NCBI GenBank assembly: GCA_947504615.1
Contig: CANNKR010000003.1
Coordinates: forward strand, 1 to 33,621
Direction: 5' to 3'
DNA: 33,621 nucleotides
Source: Gemmatimonadota bacterium
GTDB taxonomy: Bacteria; Gemmatimonadota; Gemmatimonadetes; Gemmatimonadales; Gemmatimonadaceae
Shown here: positions 24,798 to 32,382 of the stretch, piece by piece
How positions within the stretch are numbered: position 1 is the first letter of the stretch
Layout: every line of letters begins with the position of its first letter
The notes under the pieces: generated by a model
Databases searched by the model: none
Told to the model about the DNA's origin: nothing
The model's input: the letters and a program-made list of their open reading frames with translations, nothing else
Made by a program: the position numbers and the translations under genes

Positions 24798-27086
24798 CTA
24801 TTCGTGGATCAGGCGCCAGGCGGCCACCGCGGCTTGTCCATAACTGATCGCGCCATCATTGGGTCCAAGCTGGCGCGGCACCAGCACGCGCAATCGCGCC
24901 GCCGTCAGCCGCCCCTCAATGCTGGCGAGCAGGCGCGCATTCTGGAAGGAGCCCCCGCCCAGCGCCACCGTATTGATGCCGTGGTCGGCGGCCACCCGGC
25001 GCGCGACCTCGGCCGCCGCGTATGCCACGCTTTCGTGAAAGCGCGCGGCCAGCAGTCCAACGTCCACGCCGTGCTGGCGTCCCTCGCCCAGTGCGATCAG
25101 CAGCGGCACGGGGTCCATGATCAACCGGTCGCCCCCGTCCAGAATGGGGAACGGCAACGGCATCGCCCGCGTCTCCCCGGCCAGCGCCTCGAGTTCCATG
25201 GCCGCCTGCCCTTCGAACGACGCGTGCCGCCGCACGCCGAGTACGGCCGCCGCCGCATCGAACAGACGCCCCATCGACGACGCCATCGGCGAGTTGACGC
25301 CGCGCGACAGTTGCTGCGCCGCGCCCACGCGCGTGGCCATCGGCACGCCGTAGTAGGCCAGCGAGAATGCCCGCGTCTGCTCGCCGGCGAGCGCCTCGTA
25401 TCCCAGCGCCACGCGCCACGGTTCTCGTGCCGCCAGGTCGCCGCCGGGAAGCCCGGCATAGCGCAGTTGCGCCGCGCGGTGATAGCCCGCAAGGTCGGCC
25501 ACCAGCACTTCGGCGCCCCACACGTGGCCGTCGTCACCGTACCCGGTGCCGTCAAAGGCGATCCCGACCACCCGCGACGTGATGCCGTGCTCGGCCGCCA
25601 CGGCCGCAATGTGCGCGTGATGATGCTGCACGCGGATCACCTGCGGCAGCCCCAACTCCTCGGCCAGGCGCGTGGAGAGGTACCCGGGGTGCAGGTCGCG
25701 CACTGCCACCGTGGGGTCAATGCGAAAGAGCGCGCGAAACCGGTCGTACGCCGAATGCCAGTGGGCCAGCGCTTCCAGATCTTCCAGGTCGCCGATGTGC
25801 GGGCTCACGAACGCCTGGTCGCCGCGCACCAGCGTGAAGGTGTTCTTGAGGTGCGGCCCCACGGCGATGATCGGCTCGGGCGCGGCGACCGGCAGGCGCA
25901 CCGGAGTCGGCGCCAGCCCGCGCGCGCGGCGCACGATCACTTCGTGCGCGTCCACCACGCGCACCACGGAATCGTCGCAGCGCGACAGGATCTCGCGGTC
26001 GTGCAGCAGGAACAGGTCGGCCAGCGTGCCCAGCCGCTCGCGCCCTTCCGCGATGCCGATCGCAATCGGTTCGTCACTCAGGTTGCCGCTGGTCATCACC
26101 AGCGGACGCGCCGCCCCCTCGAGCAGCAGGTGGTGCAGCGGCGTGTACGCGAGCATCACGCCCAACCGGTCGAGCCCCGGTGCCAGCGCAGCGCTCAATG
26201 CGGCGGTGGCCTTGGGCCGCAGCAGCACGATGGGACGCGCCGCCGAGCGCAGCAGGGCGGCCTCGCGCTCGCTCACCACGGCGATCGCCTGCACGTCGTC
26301 GAGGGTGCGCACCATCACGGCCAGCGGTTTGGCGTCGCGCTGCTTGCGCTCCCGCAGGCGACGGATCGCGGCATCGTTGGTGGCGTCCACCACCAGGTGA
26401 AAGCCGCCCAGTCCCCGGAGTGCGATCACGGCCCCCACGCGCAACGCGGCGGCGGCGAGCAGGATCGCCGTGTCGCCGGCGGCGCGCTCGGTGCCGCCGG
26501 GCTCCTCCAGCCACACGCGCGGCCCACACTGCGGGCAGGCCACCGTCTCGGCGTGGAAGCGGCGATCGCTCGGCGTCGCGTATTCCGCGGCGCACACCGG
26601 GCACGGCACGAACGCCTTCATCGACGTGCGCTCGCGATCGTACGGCAGCGCGTCAATGATCGTGTAGCGCGGCCCGCAGTCGGTGCAGGTGATGAACGGA
26701 TGCCGGTAGCGCCGATCGTCGGAGTCGAACAACTCGGCTTCGCAGTGCGCGCAGGTGCCCACGTCGGGGGCTACCGGGCGCGCGCTGTCGGCATCGATGC
26801 TGTGCGTGATGATGAACGATTCCGCGCCGTCGGCCGTGGCGCTCGCCGACTCCACCGCGTCGATGCGGGCCACCGGCGGCGCCTCGGTGCCCAGCGCTCC
26901 CACGAACAACGCCAGCACGTCTTCGGGGCCCTCGACGTGAATCTCCACCGCGCCGGCCACGTTGCGCACCCAGCCGCCGAGCCCCAGCCGCGTGGCCAGC
27001 CGATGCACGAACGGACGGAAGCCCACGCCCTGCACCACGCCGGTAATGCGGAGCCGGCGTCCAGCCACGGGAGGTGCGCCCTTCAC
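24798..27086 (-). CDS. hypF: Hydrogenase maturation carbamoyltransferase HypF
   Basis: A 762-residue protein, chosen to start at GTG 27086-27084 because this overlaps the hypB stop as GTGA; GTG 27131 is possible but overlaps hypB by 49 nt. Domains in order: acylphosphatase (about 10-90, GVVQGVGFRPF); two zinc fingers, CAHC..CTDC (112-137) and CPVC..CPQC (162-187); a YrdC-like ATP/carbamoyl domain (about 200-385, KPLAVM, VMTSGNLSDEP); and a Kae1-like domain with the QHHHAHIA metal histidines near 487-492, FDGTGYGDDG and ALGGGSFQN. It uses carbamoyl phosphate and ATP to carbamoylate the HypE C-terminal cysteine. All key motifs are intact. Confidence 0.95.
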   Translation of the reverse strand: MKGAPPVAGRRLRITGVVQGVGFRPFVHRLATRLGLGGWVRNVAGAVEIHVEGPEDVLALFVGALGTEAPPVARIDAVESASATADGAESFIITHSIDADSARPVAPDVGTCAHCEAELFDSDDRRYRHPFITCTDCGPRYTIIDALPYDRERTSMKAFVPCPVCAAEYATPSDRRFHAETVACPQCGPRVWLEEPGGTERAAGDTAILLAAAALRVGAVIALRGLGGFHLVVDATNDAAIRRLRERKQRDAKPLAVMVRTLDDVQAIAVVSEREAALLRSAARPIVLLRPKATAALSAALAPGLDRLGVMLAYTPLHHLLLEGAARPLVMTSGNLSDEPIAIGIAEGRERLGTLADLFLLHDREILSRCDDSVVRVVDAHEVIVRRARGLAPTPVRLPVAAPEPIIAVGPHLKNTFTLVRGDQAFVSPHIGDLEDLEALAHWHSAYDRFRALFRIDPTVAVRDLHPGYLSTRLAEELGLPQVIRVQHHHAHIAAVAAEHGITSRVVGIAFDGTGYGDDGHVWGAEVLVADLAGYHRAAQLRYAGLPGGDLAAREPWRVALGYEALAGEQTRAFSLAYYGVPMATRVGAAQQLSRGVNSPMASSMGRLFDAAAAVLGVRRHASFEGQAAMELEALAGETRAMPLPFPILDGGDRLIMDPVPLLIALGEGRQHGVDVGLLAARFHESVAYAAAEVARRVAADHGINTVALGGGSFQNARLLASIEGRLTAARLRVLVPRQLGPNDGAISYGQAAVAAWRLIHE

Positions 27087-27754
27087 GCGGGTGCCAGCGG
27101 CCTGACCGATCGGCGCAGAAAGTCGAACCACGCCACCAGCCCGTCGCCGGTCATCGCCGAGAGGTGCATGAACTGCAGCCCCGGGTTCACCTGCAGGCAG
27201 TTCCGCACGGCGCGCTCGCTGTCGAACGGCACGTAGGGGAGCAGGTCGGTCTTGGTGACCACCACCCAGTCGGCCTTCTCGAACATCTTGGGGTACTTCA
27301 GCGGCTTGTCCTCGCCTTCCGTGACGGCGAACAGCACCACGCGCGCCTGTTCGCCCAGGTCCCAGGCCGCCGGGCAGACCAGATTGCCTACGTTCTCGAT
27401 GATGAGCAGACGGATGGTGGCGAGGTCCAGATTGTCGAGCGCGGCACTCACCTGCAGCGCATCCAGGTGGCAGGCGCCGCCGGTCACCACCGCCTGCACC
27501 AGGCGCGCGGTGTGGGCGGCCAGGCGATCGGCGTCGTTCTGCGTCTGGCAGTCGCCGGCGATCACGGCCATGTCCAGCGGCTCGCCCAGCAGGGCCAGCG
27601 TGCGCTCGAGCAGCGTGGTCTTGCCCGAGCCGGGCGACGACATGAGGTTCAGCGCGGTGATGCCGTGCGTGGCGAGCCGCGCACGCACCTGTGCGGCGAG
27701 CTCGTCATTGCGCGCCATCACCCGCTCGCGCACTTCAATCGTTCGGACCGTCAT
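27083..27754 (-). CDS. hypB: Hydrogenase nickel-incorporation GTPase HypB
   Basis: A 223-residue GTPase. ATG 27754-27752 (MTVRTIEVRERVMARND) is the family start; the upstream extension is hypA in another frame. The P-loop is SSPGSGKTT (39-47), C95-H96 in GGACHLDAL are the metal-site pair at the dimer face, IIENVGNLVCP contains switch residues, and TKTDLL (167-172) gives guanine specificity. It lacks both the CxxCGC start of E. coli-type HypB and the histidine-rich stretch of storage-type HypB, so only the GTPase-domain metal site remains. It should load nickel into the large subunit with HypA. It overlaps hypA by 20 nt and hypF by 4 nt. Confidence 0.94.
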   Translation of the reverse strand: MTVRTIEVRERVMARNDELAAQVRARLATHGITALNLMSSPGSGKTTLLERTLALLGEPLDMAVIAGDCQTQNDADRLAAHTARLVQAVVTGGACHLDALQVSAALDNLDLATIRLLIIENVGNLVCPAAWDLGEQARVVLFAVTEGEDKPLKYPKMFEKADWVVVTKTDLLPYVPFDSERAVRNCLQVNPGLQFMHLSAMTGDGLVAWFDFLRRSVRPLAPA

Positions 27755-27995
27755 CGTCCTCGATCTCGAAATAGGTGACCTGAAAGATGTCACCGGCGGG
27801 GCGCGTAATGGCAGCCTTGGCGCCGACCCACGGCGGATGGCTGAGCACGGCCTCCAGGCAGAACTCCAGCGCCGAGGGCTCCACGCCGCTCTCGGTGCCG
27901 ACTTCCACGCCGACCGTCACGCACCGCGCCACCGAGGGTCCCAGTTTTTCTTCCGCCAGGCGCCCGATCTCGATGGCGAGGCTCAGTTCATGCAC
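27735..27995 (-). CDS. hypA: HypA-like nickel chaperone lacking the zinc ribbon
   Basis: An 86-residue protein starting with GTG at 27995 (MHELSLAIEIGRL), which retains the His2-Glu3 nickel site. VEVGTESGVEPSALEFCLEAV follows the HypA core. Normal HypA is about 113-118 residues with two CxxC pairs forming a zinc ribbon. Here there are only two cysteines (C25, C46), neither in a CxxC, and the chain passes from AAITRPAGD straight to FQVTYFEIED, which resembles the last HypA strands after the ribbon. The stop is real: hypB begins 20 nt before it. So the ribbon is cleanly absent rather than cut off by a frameshift. It overlaps the protease gene by 8 nt. Confidence 0.85.
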   Translation of the reverse strand: MHELSLAIEIGRLAEEKLGPSVARCVTVGVEVGTESGVEPSALEFCLEAVLSHPPWVGAKAAITRPAGDIFQVTYFEIEDDDGPND

Positions 27996-28491
27996 CGATG
28001 GCGACCTCTCGTCTGGTGCACGTGTGGCCCCACAGGCGCAGCCGCACGATCACCTGCTCGATGCACGCATCGACGCTCGCTGCCACCACCGGGCTCAGTT
28101 CGGTGGCGATGTCGATCACCGCCGGCACCACGCCGATGGCGCACGTCTGCCCGGGCAGCGTCCCGCGAAACTCGGAGATCGCCATGACCTCCTGCAATCC
28201 CACCTGGTGCGGCGACAGCTTGTTGTGGTCCGTCACCAGGGGAATTTCGTCCTTCTCCAGCACCAGCACGGTGCCCGGGGGATGCCGCTGCGTATTGATG
28301 GCATCGAGGAACATCAGCCGGTCGGCATCCTCGATGTCCGGCAACAGCTTCATCCCCCAGGTCCCCCCGTCGATCAGCGCCACGTCCTCGAGCACCCATT
28401 CCTGCTCCAGGCGCTCGAGCACGTGCAGGCCCAGCCCGTCATCACCCATGACGGGACTGCCCACGCCGATGACGGTCGTTCCGGTGGCCAC
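27988..28491 (-). CDS. hyaD: Hydrogenase maturation protease (HyaD/HupD family)
   Basis: A 167-residue endopeptidase. I set the start at GTG 28491-28489, which shares one base with the cytochrome stop (TAGTG); the longer ORF is a shadow of the cytochrome gene. VIGVGSPVMGDDGLGLHVLERL is the family signature; D17, D63 (FLDAI) and H95 (LSPHQVGL) correspond to the nickel-sensing ligands (E16, D62 and H93 in HybD). It should cut after H556 of the large subunit once nickel is in place, removing 15 residues. The tail overlaps hypA. Confidence 0.92.
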   Translation of the reverse strand: MATGTTVIGVGSPVMGDDGLGLHVLERLEQEWVLEDVALIDGGTWGMKLLPDIEDADRLMFLDAINTQRHPPGTVLVLEKDEIPLVTDHNKLSPHQVGLQEVMAISEFRGTLPGQTCAIGVVPAVIDIATELSPVVAASVDACIEQVIVRLRLWGHTCTRREVAIGA

Positions 28492-29285
28492 TAGTGGTGC
28501 TTCGACTTCCACGGTTCCGACGGCTGGTCGTGAATGTTGAAGTCCTCGAACGTGTCGTGCGACGAGACGAAGCGCCCGCCGGTGAGGATGGAGGAGACGC
28601 CGCCCGCATGCTCCACGGAATCGGCACGGATGGCGAGATAGACGTGAATCAGCACGAACATCGGGTACACCCAGAGCAGCGTGTGATGGATCAGGCGCAC
28701 GCGCTGCAGCCCGCCCACCAGCGGCGGCAACCAGCCGAAGATCGTGTCGAAGAAACCGCCCGGTGCCGCCTGGCCGTACATGCTGAAGCCGGTGACGATC
28801 ATCGCGGCGGTGACAAAGTAGATCGTGGTGTACGCCAGCTGCGCCAGCGGGTTGTGCCCCACGAAGTGCGGCTGTTTCTCCAGCCGCATCGTGAAGTACG
28901 ACTTGAGCACCAGCCAGACGTTGCGCAGGTTCCTGGGCGTCACCGGGAAGAGCGCCGGCCACCGTTCGTACACGTTGCCGACGAACAACCAGTAGACGCG
29001 CACGATGGCCGCCATCACGATGATGGCCGCCGCCAGGAAATGCGCAAAGCGGAAGCGTCCCATCAGGAAGTGACTGCTGGCCTCGCCGCCGGCCATGAAG
29101 TACGGCTGCCCGATGTAGAGCCCCGTCACGACCAGCGTGATGATGCTGAACACGGAGACCCAGTGCATCACGCGCAGCGGCGCGCCCCACAGGTAGACCC
29201 ACGTGAAGTCCCCGTGGACTCGAGGCACCCGCGCCTCGAACCACGGGATCTCCCGGCGCGGCCGGGATTCGGTGGCTGGCGTCAT
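28491..29285 (-). CDS. hyaC: Hydrogenase cytochrome b subunit (HyaC/HupC family)
   Basis: A 264-residue membrane protein. ATG 29285-29283 overlaps the large-subunit stop as ATGA; the arginine-rich stretch before it is a shadow. Four membrane helices can be placed, with likely haem ligands in PLRVMHWVSVF, FRFAHFLAA, RLIHHTLLW and VLIHVYLA. GHNPLAQLAY is a signature of this family. It anchors the hydrogenase dimer and passes electrons from the distal cluster through two b haems to quinone, so H2 oxidation can feed respiration. The histidine-rich end (WKSKHH) is ordinary for the family. Confidence 0.95.
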   Translation of the reverse strand: MTPATESRPRREIPWFEARVPRVHGDFTWVYLWGAPLRVMHWVSVFSIITLVVTGLYIGQPYFMAGGEASSHFLMGRFRFAHFLAAAIIVMAAIVRVYWLFVGNVYERWPALFPVTPRNLRNVWLVLKSYFTMRLEKQPHFVGHNPLAQLAYTTIYFVTAAMIVTGFSMYGQAAPGGFFDTIFGWLPPLVGGLQRVRLIHHTLLWVYPMFVLIHVYLAIRADSVEHAGGVSSILTGGRFVSSHDTFEDFNIHDQPSEPWKSKHH

Positions 29286-30997
29286 TGGACCTTCACCTCG
29301 GCGAGCAGACCTCCGTCGGCGTCGAGCACGTGCACGCCGCACGCCAGGCAGGGATCGAACGAGTGGATGGTCCGCAGGATCTCCAGCGGCTGGTCGGGCC
29401 TGGCCAGCGGATGGTTGTCCACCAGCGCCGCTTCGTACGCGCCCATCTGCCCCTTGGCATCACGCGGCGAACAGTTCCACGTGCTGGGCACCACGCACTG
29501 GTAGCGCGCGATCTTTTCGTCCTCGATCTGCACCCAGTGCCCCAGCGCGCCGCGCGGGGCGTCCAGGAAGCCATAGCCCTGCGCCTTCTTGGGCCACGAC
29601 GACGGCTCCCACTTGTCCTTGGTGAAGGTCGCCGTGTCGCCCGCCTTCACGCGCGTGATGAGCTCGTTAAACCAGGTCTGCATCTTGTTGGCGATCAGCA
29701 CGGTCTCGATGCCGCGCGCCGCGGTGCGGCCGAGCGTCGAGAAGAGGGCCTCGGGGCCCACCTTCAGCGTGCCCAGCGCCTGGCCCACCAGTTCCTTGAT
29801 GTCCTTGTGGCCGTGCGCGTAGCCCACGAGCATGCGCGCCAGCGGCCCCACCTGCATCGGCTTCCCCTCGTACCGCGGGGCCTTCATCCACGTGTACTTC
29901 TTCTCGCCCTGCAGGTACTCGTACGGCGCCTTGGGCCCCGTGTACTTGGGCGTGGTCTCGCCCGCGTAGGGATGCAGCCCCTTGTCGTCGCCGCCTTCGT
30001 ACGTGTACCACGACGAGGTGATGTACTCCTCCACCTTCTGCTGATCGTACTCCACCACCTTCGACAGGTCCTTCCCCATGATGATGCCGCGCGGGAAGTA
30101 GAGCGACCCCAGGTCGCGGATGTCGGTCTCGGGGAATTCGCCGCAGGCCAGGAAGTTCGGCACGCCGCCGCCAATGGCGCCCCATTCCTTGTAGAAGCCG
30201 GCGATGGCCACCAGGTCGGGCCAGTACACCTGTTCCACAAAGTCCTTCGCCTTCTTGATCATCCCCTGCACGTCCGCCAAGCGGACCGCGTTGATGGTCG
30301 CCGTCTCGTCCAGGTTGATGGCGCTCGCCATGCCGCCGACCAGGAAGTTCGGGTGCGGGTTCTTGCCGCCGAACACCGTGTGCAGGCGAATGACGTCGCG
30401 CTGCCAGTCGAGCGCTTCCAGGTAGTGCGCCACGGCCATCAGGTTCGCTTCAGGCGGCAGCTTGTAGGCCGGGTGGCCCCAGTAGCCGTTGGAGAAGATG
30501 CCCAGCTGTCCCGTGCCGACGAACTTCTTCAGCCGGTCCTGCACGGCGCGGAACTCCGCCTCGCCGTTGTTCGGCCACGGCGAGATCGACTTGGCCAGCG
30601 CGGCGGCCTTGGCCGGGTCGGCGCTGAGCGCGCTCACCACGTCCACCCAGTCCAGCGCGTGCAGGTGATAGAAGTGGATCACGTGGTCCTGGATGTACTG
30701 CATGCCATGGACCAGGTTGCGGATCGTGTTCGCGTTGGCCGGGATCTTGATGTCCAGCGCGTCCTCGACCGCACGCACCGACGCGATGGCGTGCACCGTG
30801 GTGCAGACACCGCAGATGCGCTGCACATACGCCCACGCGTCGCGCGGGTCGCGCCCCGTCATGATCGTCTCGATGCCGCGGAACATCGTCGCGGTGGCCC
30901 ACGACCCGCTGATCTTGCCCTGATCGGCCTGCACTTCGATGCGCAGGTGCCCTTCGATGCGGGTGATCGGATCGACGACAACTTTCGTGCTAGCCAT
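29282..30997 (-). CDS. hyaB: [NiFe]-hydrogenase large subunit, group 1 type
   Basis: A 571-residue catalytic subunit. The N-terminal VVDPITRIEGHLRIEV is standard. The L1 motif QRICGVCTTVHA carries C62 and C65, and the L2 motif SFDPCLACGVH carries C550 and C553; the four cysteines hold the Ni-Fe centre. H556 is followed by 15 residues (VLDADGG...) that form the cleavable tail of the precursor. It oxidises H2 to protons and electrons. The protein itself has no export signal and would travel with the Tat-bearing small subunit. The ATG at 30997 lies inside the end of the small-subunit gene (8-nt overlap). The L1/L2 motifs fit membrane-bound group 1 uptake enzymes; finer subgroup needs a tree. Confidence 0.97.
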   Translation of the reverse strand: MASTKVVVDPITRIEGHLRIEVQADQGKISGSWATATMFRGIETIMTGRDPRDAWAYVQRICGVCTTVHAIASVRAVEDALDIKIPANANTIRNLVHGMQYIQDHVIHFYHLHALDWVDVVSALSADPAKAAALAKSISPWPNNGEAEFRAVQDRLKKFVGTGQLGIFSNGYWGHPAYKLPPEANLMAVAHYLEALDWQRDVIRLHTVFGGKNPHPNFLVGGMASAINLDETATINAVRLADVQGMIKKAKDFVEQVYWPDLVAIAGFYKEWGAIGGGVPNFLACGEFPETDIRDLGSLYFPRGIIMGKDLSKVVEYDQQKVEEYITSSWYTYEGGDDKGLHPYAGETTPKYTGPKAPYEYLQGEKKYTWMKAPRYEGKPMQVGPLARMLVGYAHGHKDIKELVGQALGTLKVGPEALFSTLGRTAARGIETVLIANKMQTWFNELITRVKAGDTATFTKDKWEPSSWPKKAQGYGFLDAPRGALGHWVQIEDEKIARYQCVVPSTWNCSPRDAKGQMGAYEAALVDNHPLARPDQPLEILRTIHSFDPCLACGVHVLDADGGLLAEVKVQ

Positions 30998-32138
30998 TGT
31001 TGCGCTCCTCGCCGGAGGTTGATCCGGAGTCCGGTGTCTGGTGCGCCTTGCGGCGGCGGATCTGGTGCATGACGGTCATCGTGGCGTGCGCGGCGACCCC
31101 TGCGGCGGCACCGACGGCCAGCGAGGCGCCGATGGTATCGATGCGGTGCTCGACGCCGAAGCCCGAGACGTTCGGCAGGCGGTTGTAGAAGGGCGCCATC
31201 GTGTCCCAGAAGTACGGCTCGGTGCAGCCGATGCACGGATGCCCCGCGCCAATGGGCCAGTTGGTCCGCTGGTTCCACTGCACGATGGGGCACGGCGAGT
31301 AGGTGGCCGGGCCCTTGCAGCCCATCTCGTACAGGCACCAGCCCTTGCGGGCGCCTTCGTCGTCGAAGCTCTCCACGTACTGGCCAGCGTCAAAATGCGC
31401 GCGGCGCGAGCACTGGTCGTGAATGCGATTCCCGTAGGCGAAGAGCGGGCGCCCCTCGCGATCCACCGCCGGCAGGCGGCCGAAGGTCAGGAAGTGCACC
31501 ACCGTGGCCGTCACAACGTCGCCAATGGGCGGGCAGCCCGCGATGTTCACGATCGGCTTGTTCTTGATGATGTCGCGCACGCCCACGGCGCCTGTCGGGT
31601 TGGGACGCGCGGCCTGCACCGATCCCCAGTGCGCGCACGCACCCAGCGCGATGATCGCCGCGGCCCCTTCGGCGGCTTCCTCGAGGTGCTGACGGATCGT
31701 CCTGCCCGCCACGGTGCAGTACATGCCGTCTTCCTTGGTGGGCACGGACCCGGTGACGACCAGGACGTACTTCCCCTTGTTCTTGGCCATCGCGTCGGCC
31801 TTTGCCTTCTCGGCCGCGTGGCCGGCGGCCGCCATCAGCGTTTCGCTGTAGTCGAGCGACACGACATCCAGCAGCAGGTTGCCGATCGTCGGCGCCTCCG
31901 TGCGCAGCGTGCTCTCCACGCATCCCGTGCACTCCTGCATTTCCAGCCAGATGACGGTTGGCCGCGCCTGCGACTCGAGCGCCTTGGCCACGGACGGGGC
32001 GGCCGCACTGCCCAACCCCAGAATGACGGCCATCTCGGTGCAGAACTCCAGGAACGACCGGCGCGATACGCCCGTCTCCTCGAGGTGTTCACCTAGGGAC
32101 GAGCCGTCCATCCACGGCTCCGCGTTGCGAACAAACAT
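30990..32138 (-). CDS. hyaA: [NiFe]-hydrogenase small subunit, Tat-exported, C-terminal anchor
   Basis: A 382-residue electron-transfer subunit. ATG 32138 follows GAAGGGGGG by 9 nt, a strong ribosome site, so I prefer it to the ORF start at 32240. SRRSFLEFC (R26-R27) is a twin-arginine signal. Proximal cluster ligands are C70, C73, C168 and C202; distal ones are H240, C243, C268 and C274; medial ones are C283, C302 and C305. A membrane helix at about 334-356 and the charged tail anchor it to the cytochrome. G72 and S173 stand where group 1d O2-tolerant enzymes have extra cysteines, so the proximal cluster should be an ordinary [4Fe-4S]. Confidence 0.96.
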   Translation of the reverse strand: MFVRNAEPWMDGSSLGEHLEETGVSRRSFLEFCTEMAVILGLGSAAAPSVAKALESQARPTVIWLEMQECTGCVESTLRTEAPTIGNLLLDVVSLDYSETLMAAAGHAAEKAKADAMAKNKGKYVLVVTGSVPTKEDGMYCTVAGRTIRQHLEEAAEGAAAIIALGACAHWGSVQAARPNPTGAVGVRDIIKNKPIVNIAGCPPIGDVVTATVVHFLTFGRLPAVDREGRPLFAYGNRIHDQCSRRAHFDAGQYVESFDDEGARKGWCLYEMGCKGPATYSPCPIVQWNQRTNWPIGAGHPCIGCTEPYFWDTMAPFYNRLPNVSGFGVEHRIDTIGASLAVGAAAGVAAHATMTVMHQIRRRKAHQTPDSGSTSGEERNNG

Positions 32139-32382
32139 GCCGGTTTGCCCCCCTTCAAGGCGCTCTGTTTTGGATCGAACGCTAGGGAGCCCAGCGACTG
32201 CGCACCGCGAAAAGGCCGGCCACGCAACGGGCGCGTACAATCCACCGTGCCCGACGGGACGCCGGACCCTAGAAGGTCGGGATGCCTTCAGGGGGCGACA
32301 ATAGGCAAACCTCTCGCCTCTAGTCGGGGTTAGCCGTACATCGGTAGGGCATTTTGCCTATTTCAGCGGCCCCTGGACCGCT
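32139..32382 (-). promoter_or_regulatory. Hydrogenase operon upstream region with AATAGGCAAA inverted repeat
   Basis: This 244-bp region ahead of hyaA must hold the operon promoter. AATAGGCAAA (32300-32309) and its exact complement TTTGCCTATT (32353-32362) form a 10-bp inverted repeat with centres 53 bp apart, about five helical turns. The ribosome site is at 32148-32156. No convincing -35/-10 pair could be fixed. The right arm lies 20 bp from the stop of the upstream glycosidase gene. Confidence 0.5.

Noticed and set aside
24660-27236. 858-residue plus-strand ORF opposite hypF
   Set aside because: Histidine/arginine-rich shadow; hypF is complete on the minus strand.
27735-27995. HypA shortened by a frameshift
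   Set aside because: The end still resembles HypA's terminal strands and hypB starts before the stop, leaving no room for a displaced ribbon.
29285-31072. 595-residue plus-strand ORF opposite the hydrogenase large subunit
   Set aside because: Shadow ORF; no motifs.
32221-32280. Sigma-54 promoter (GGGCACG...TTGTA) ahead of hyaA
   Set aside because: On the minus strand the GG to GC spacing is one base too long and the -12 GC is absent.
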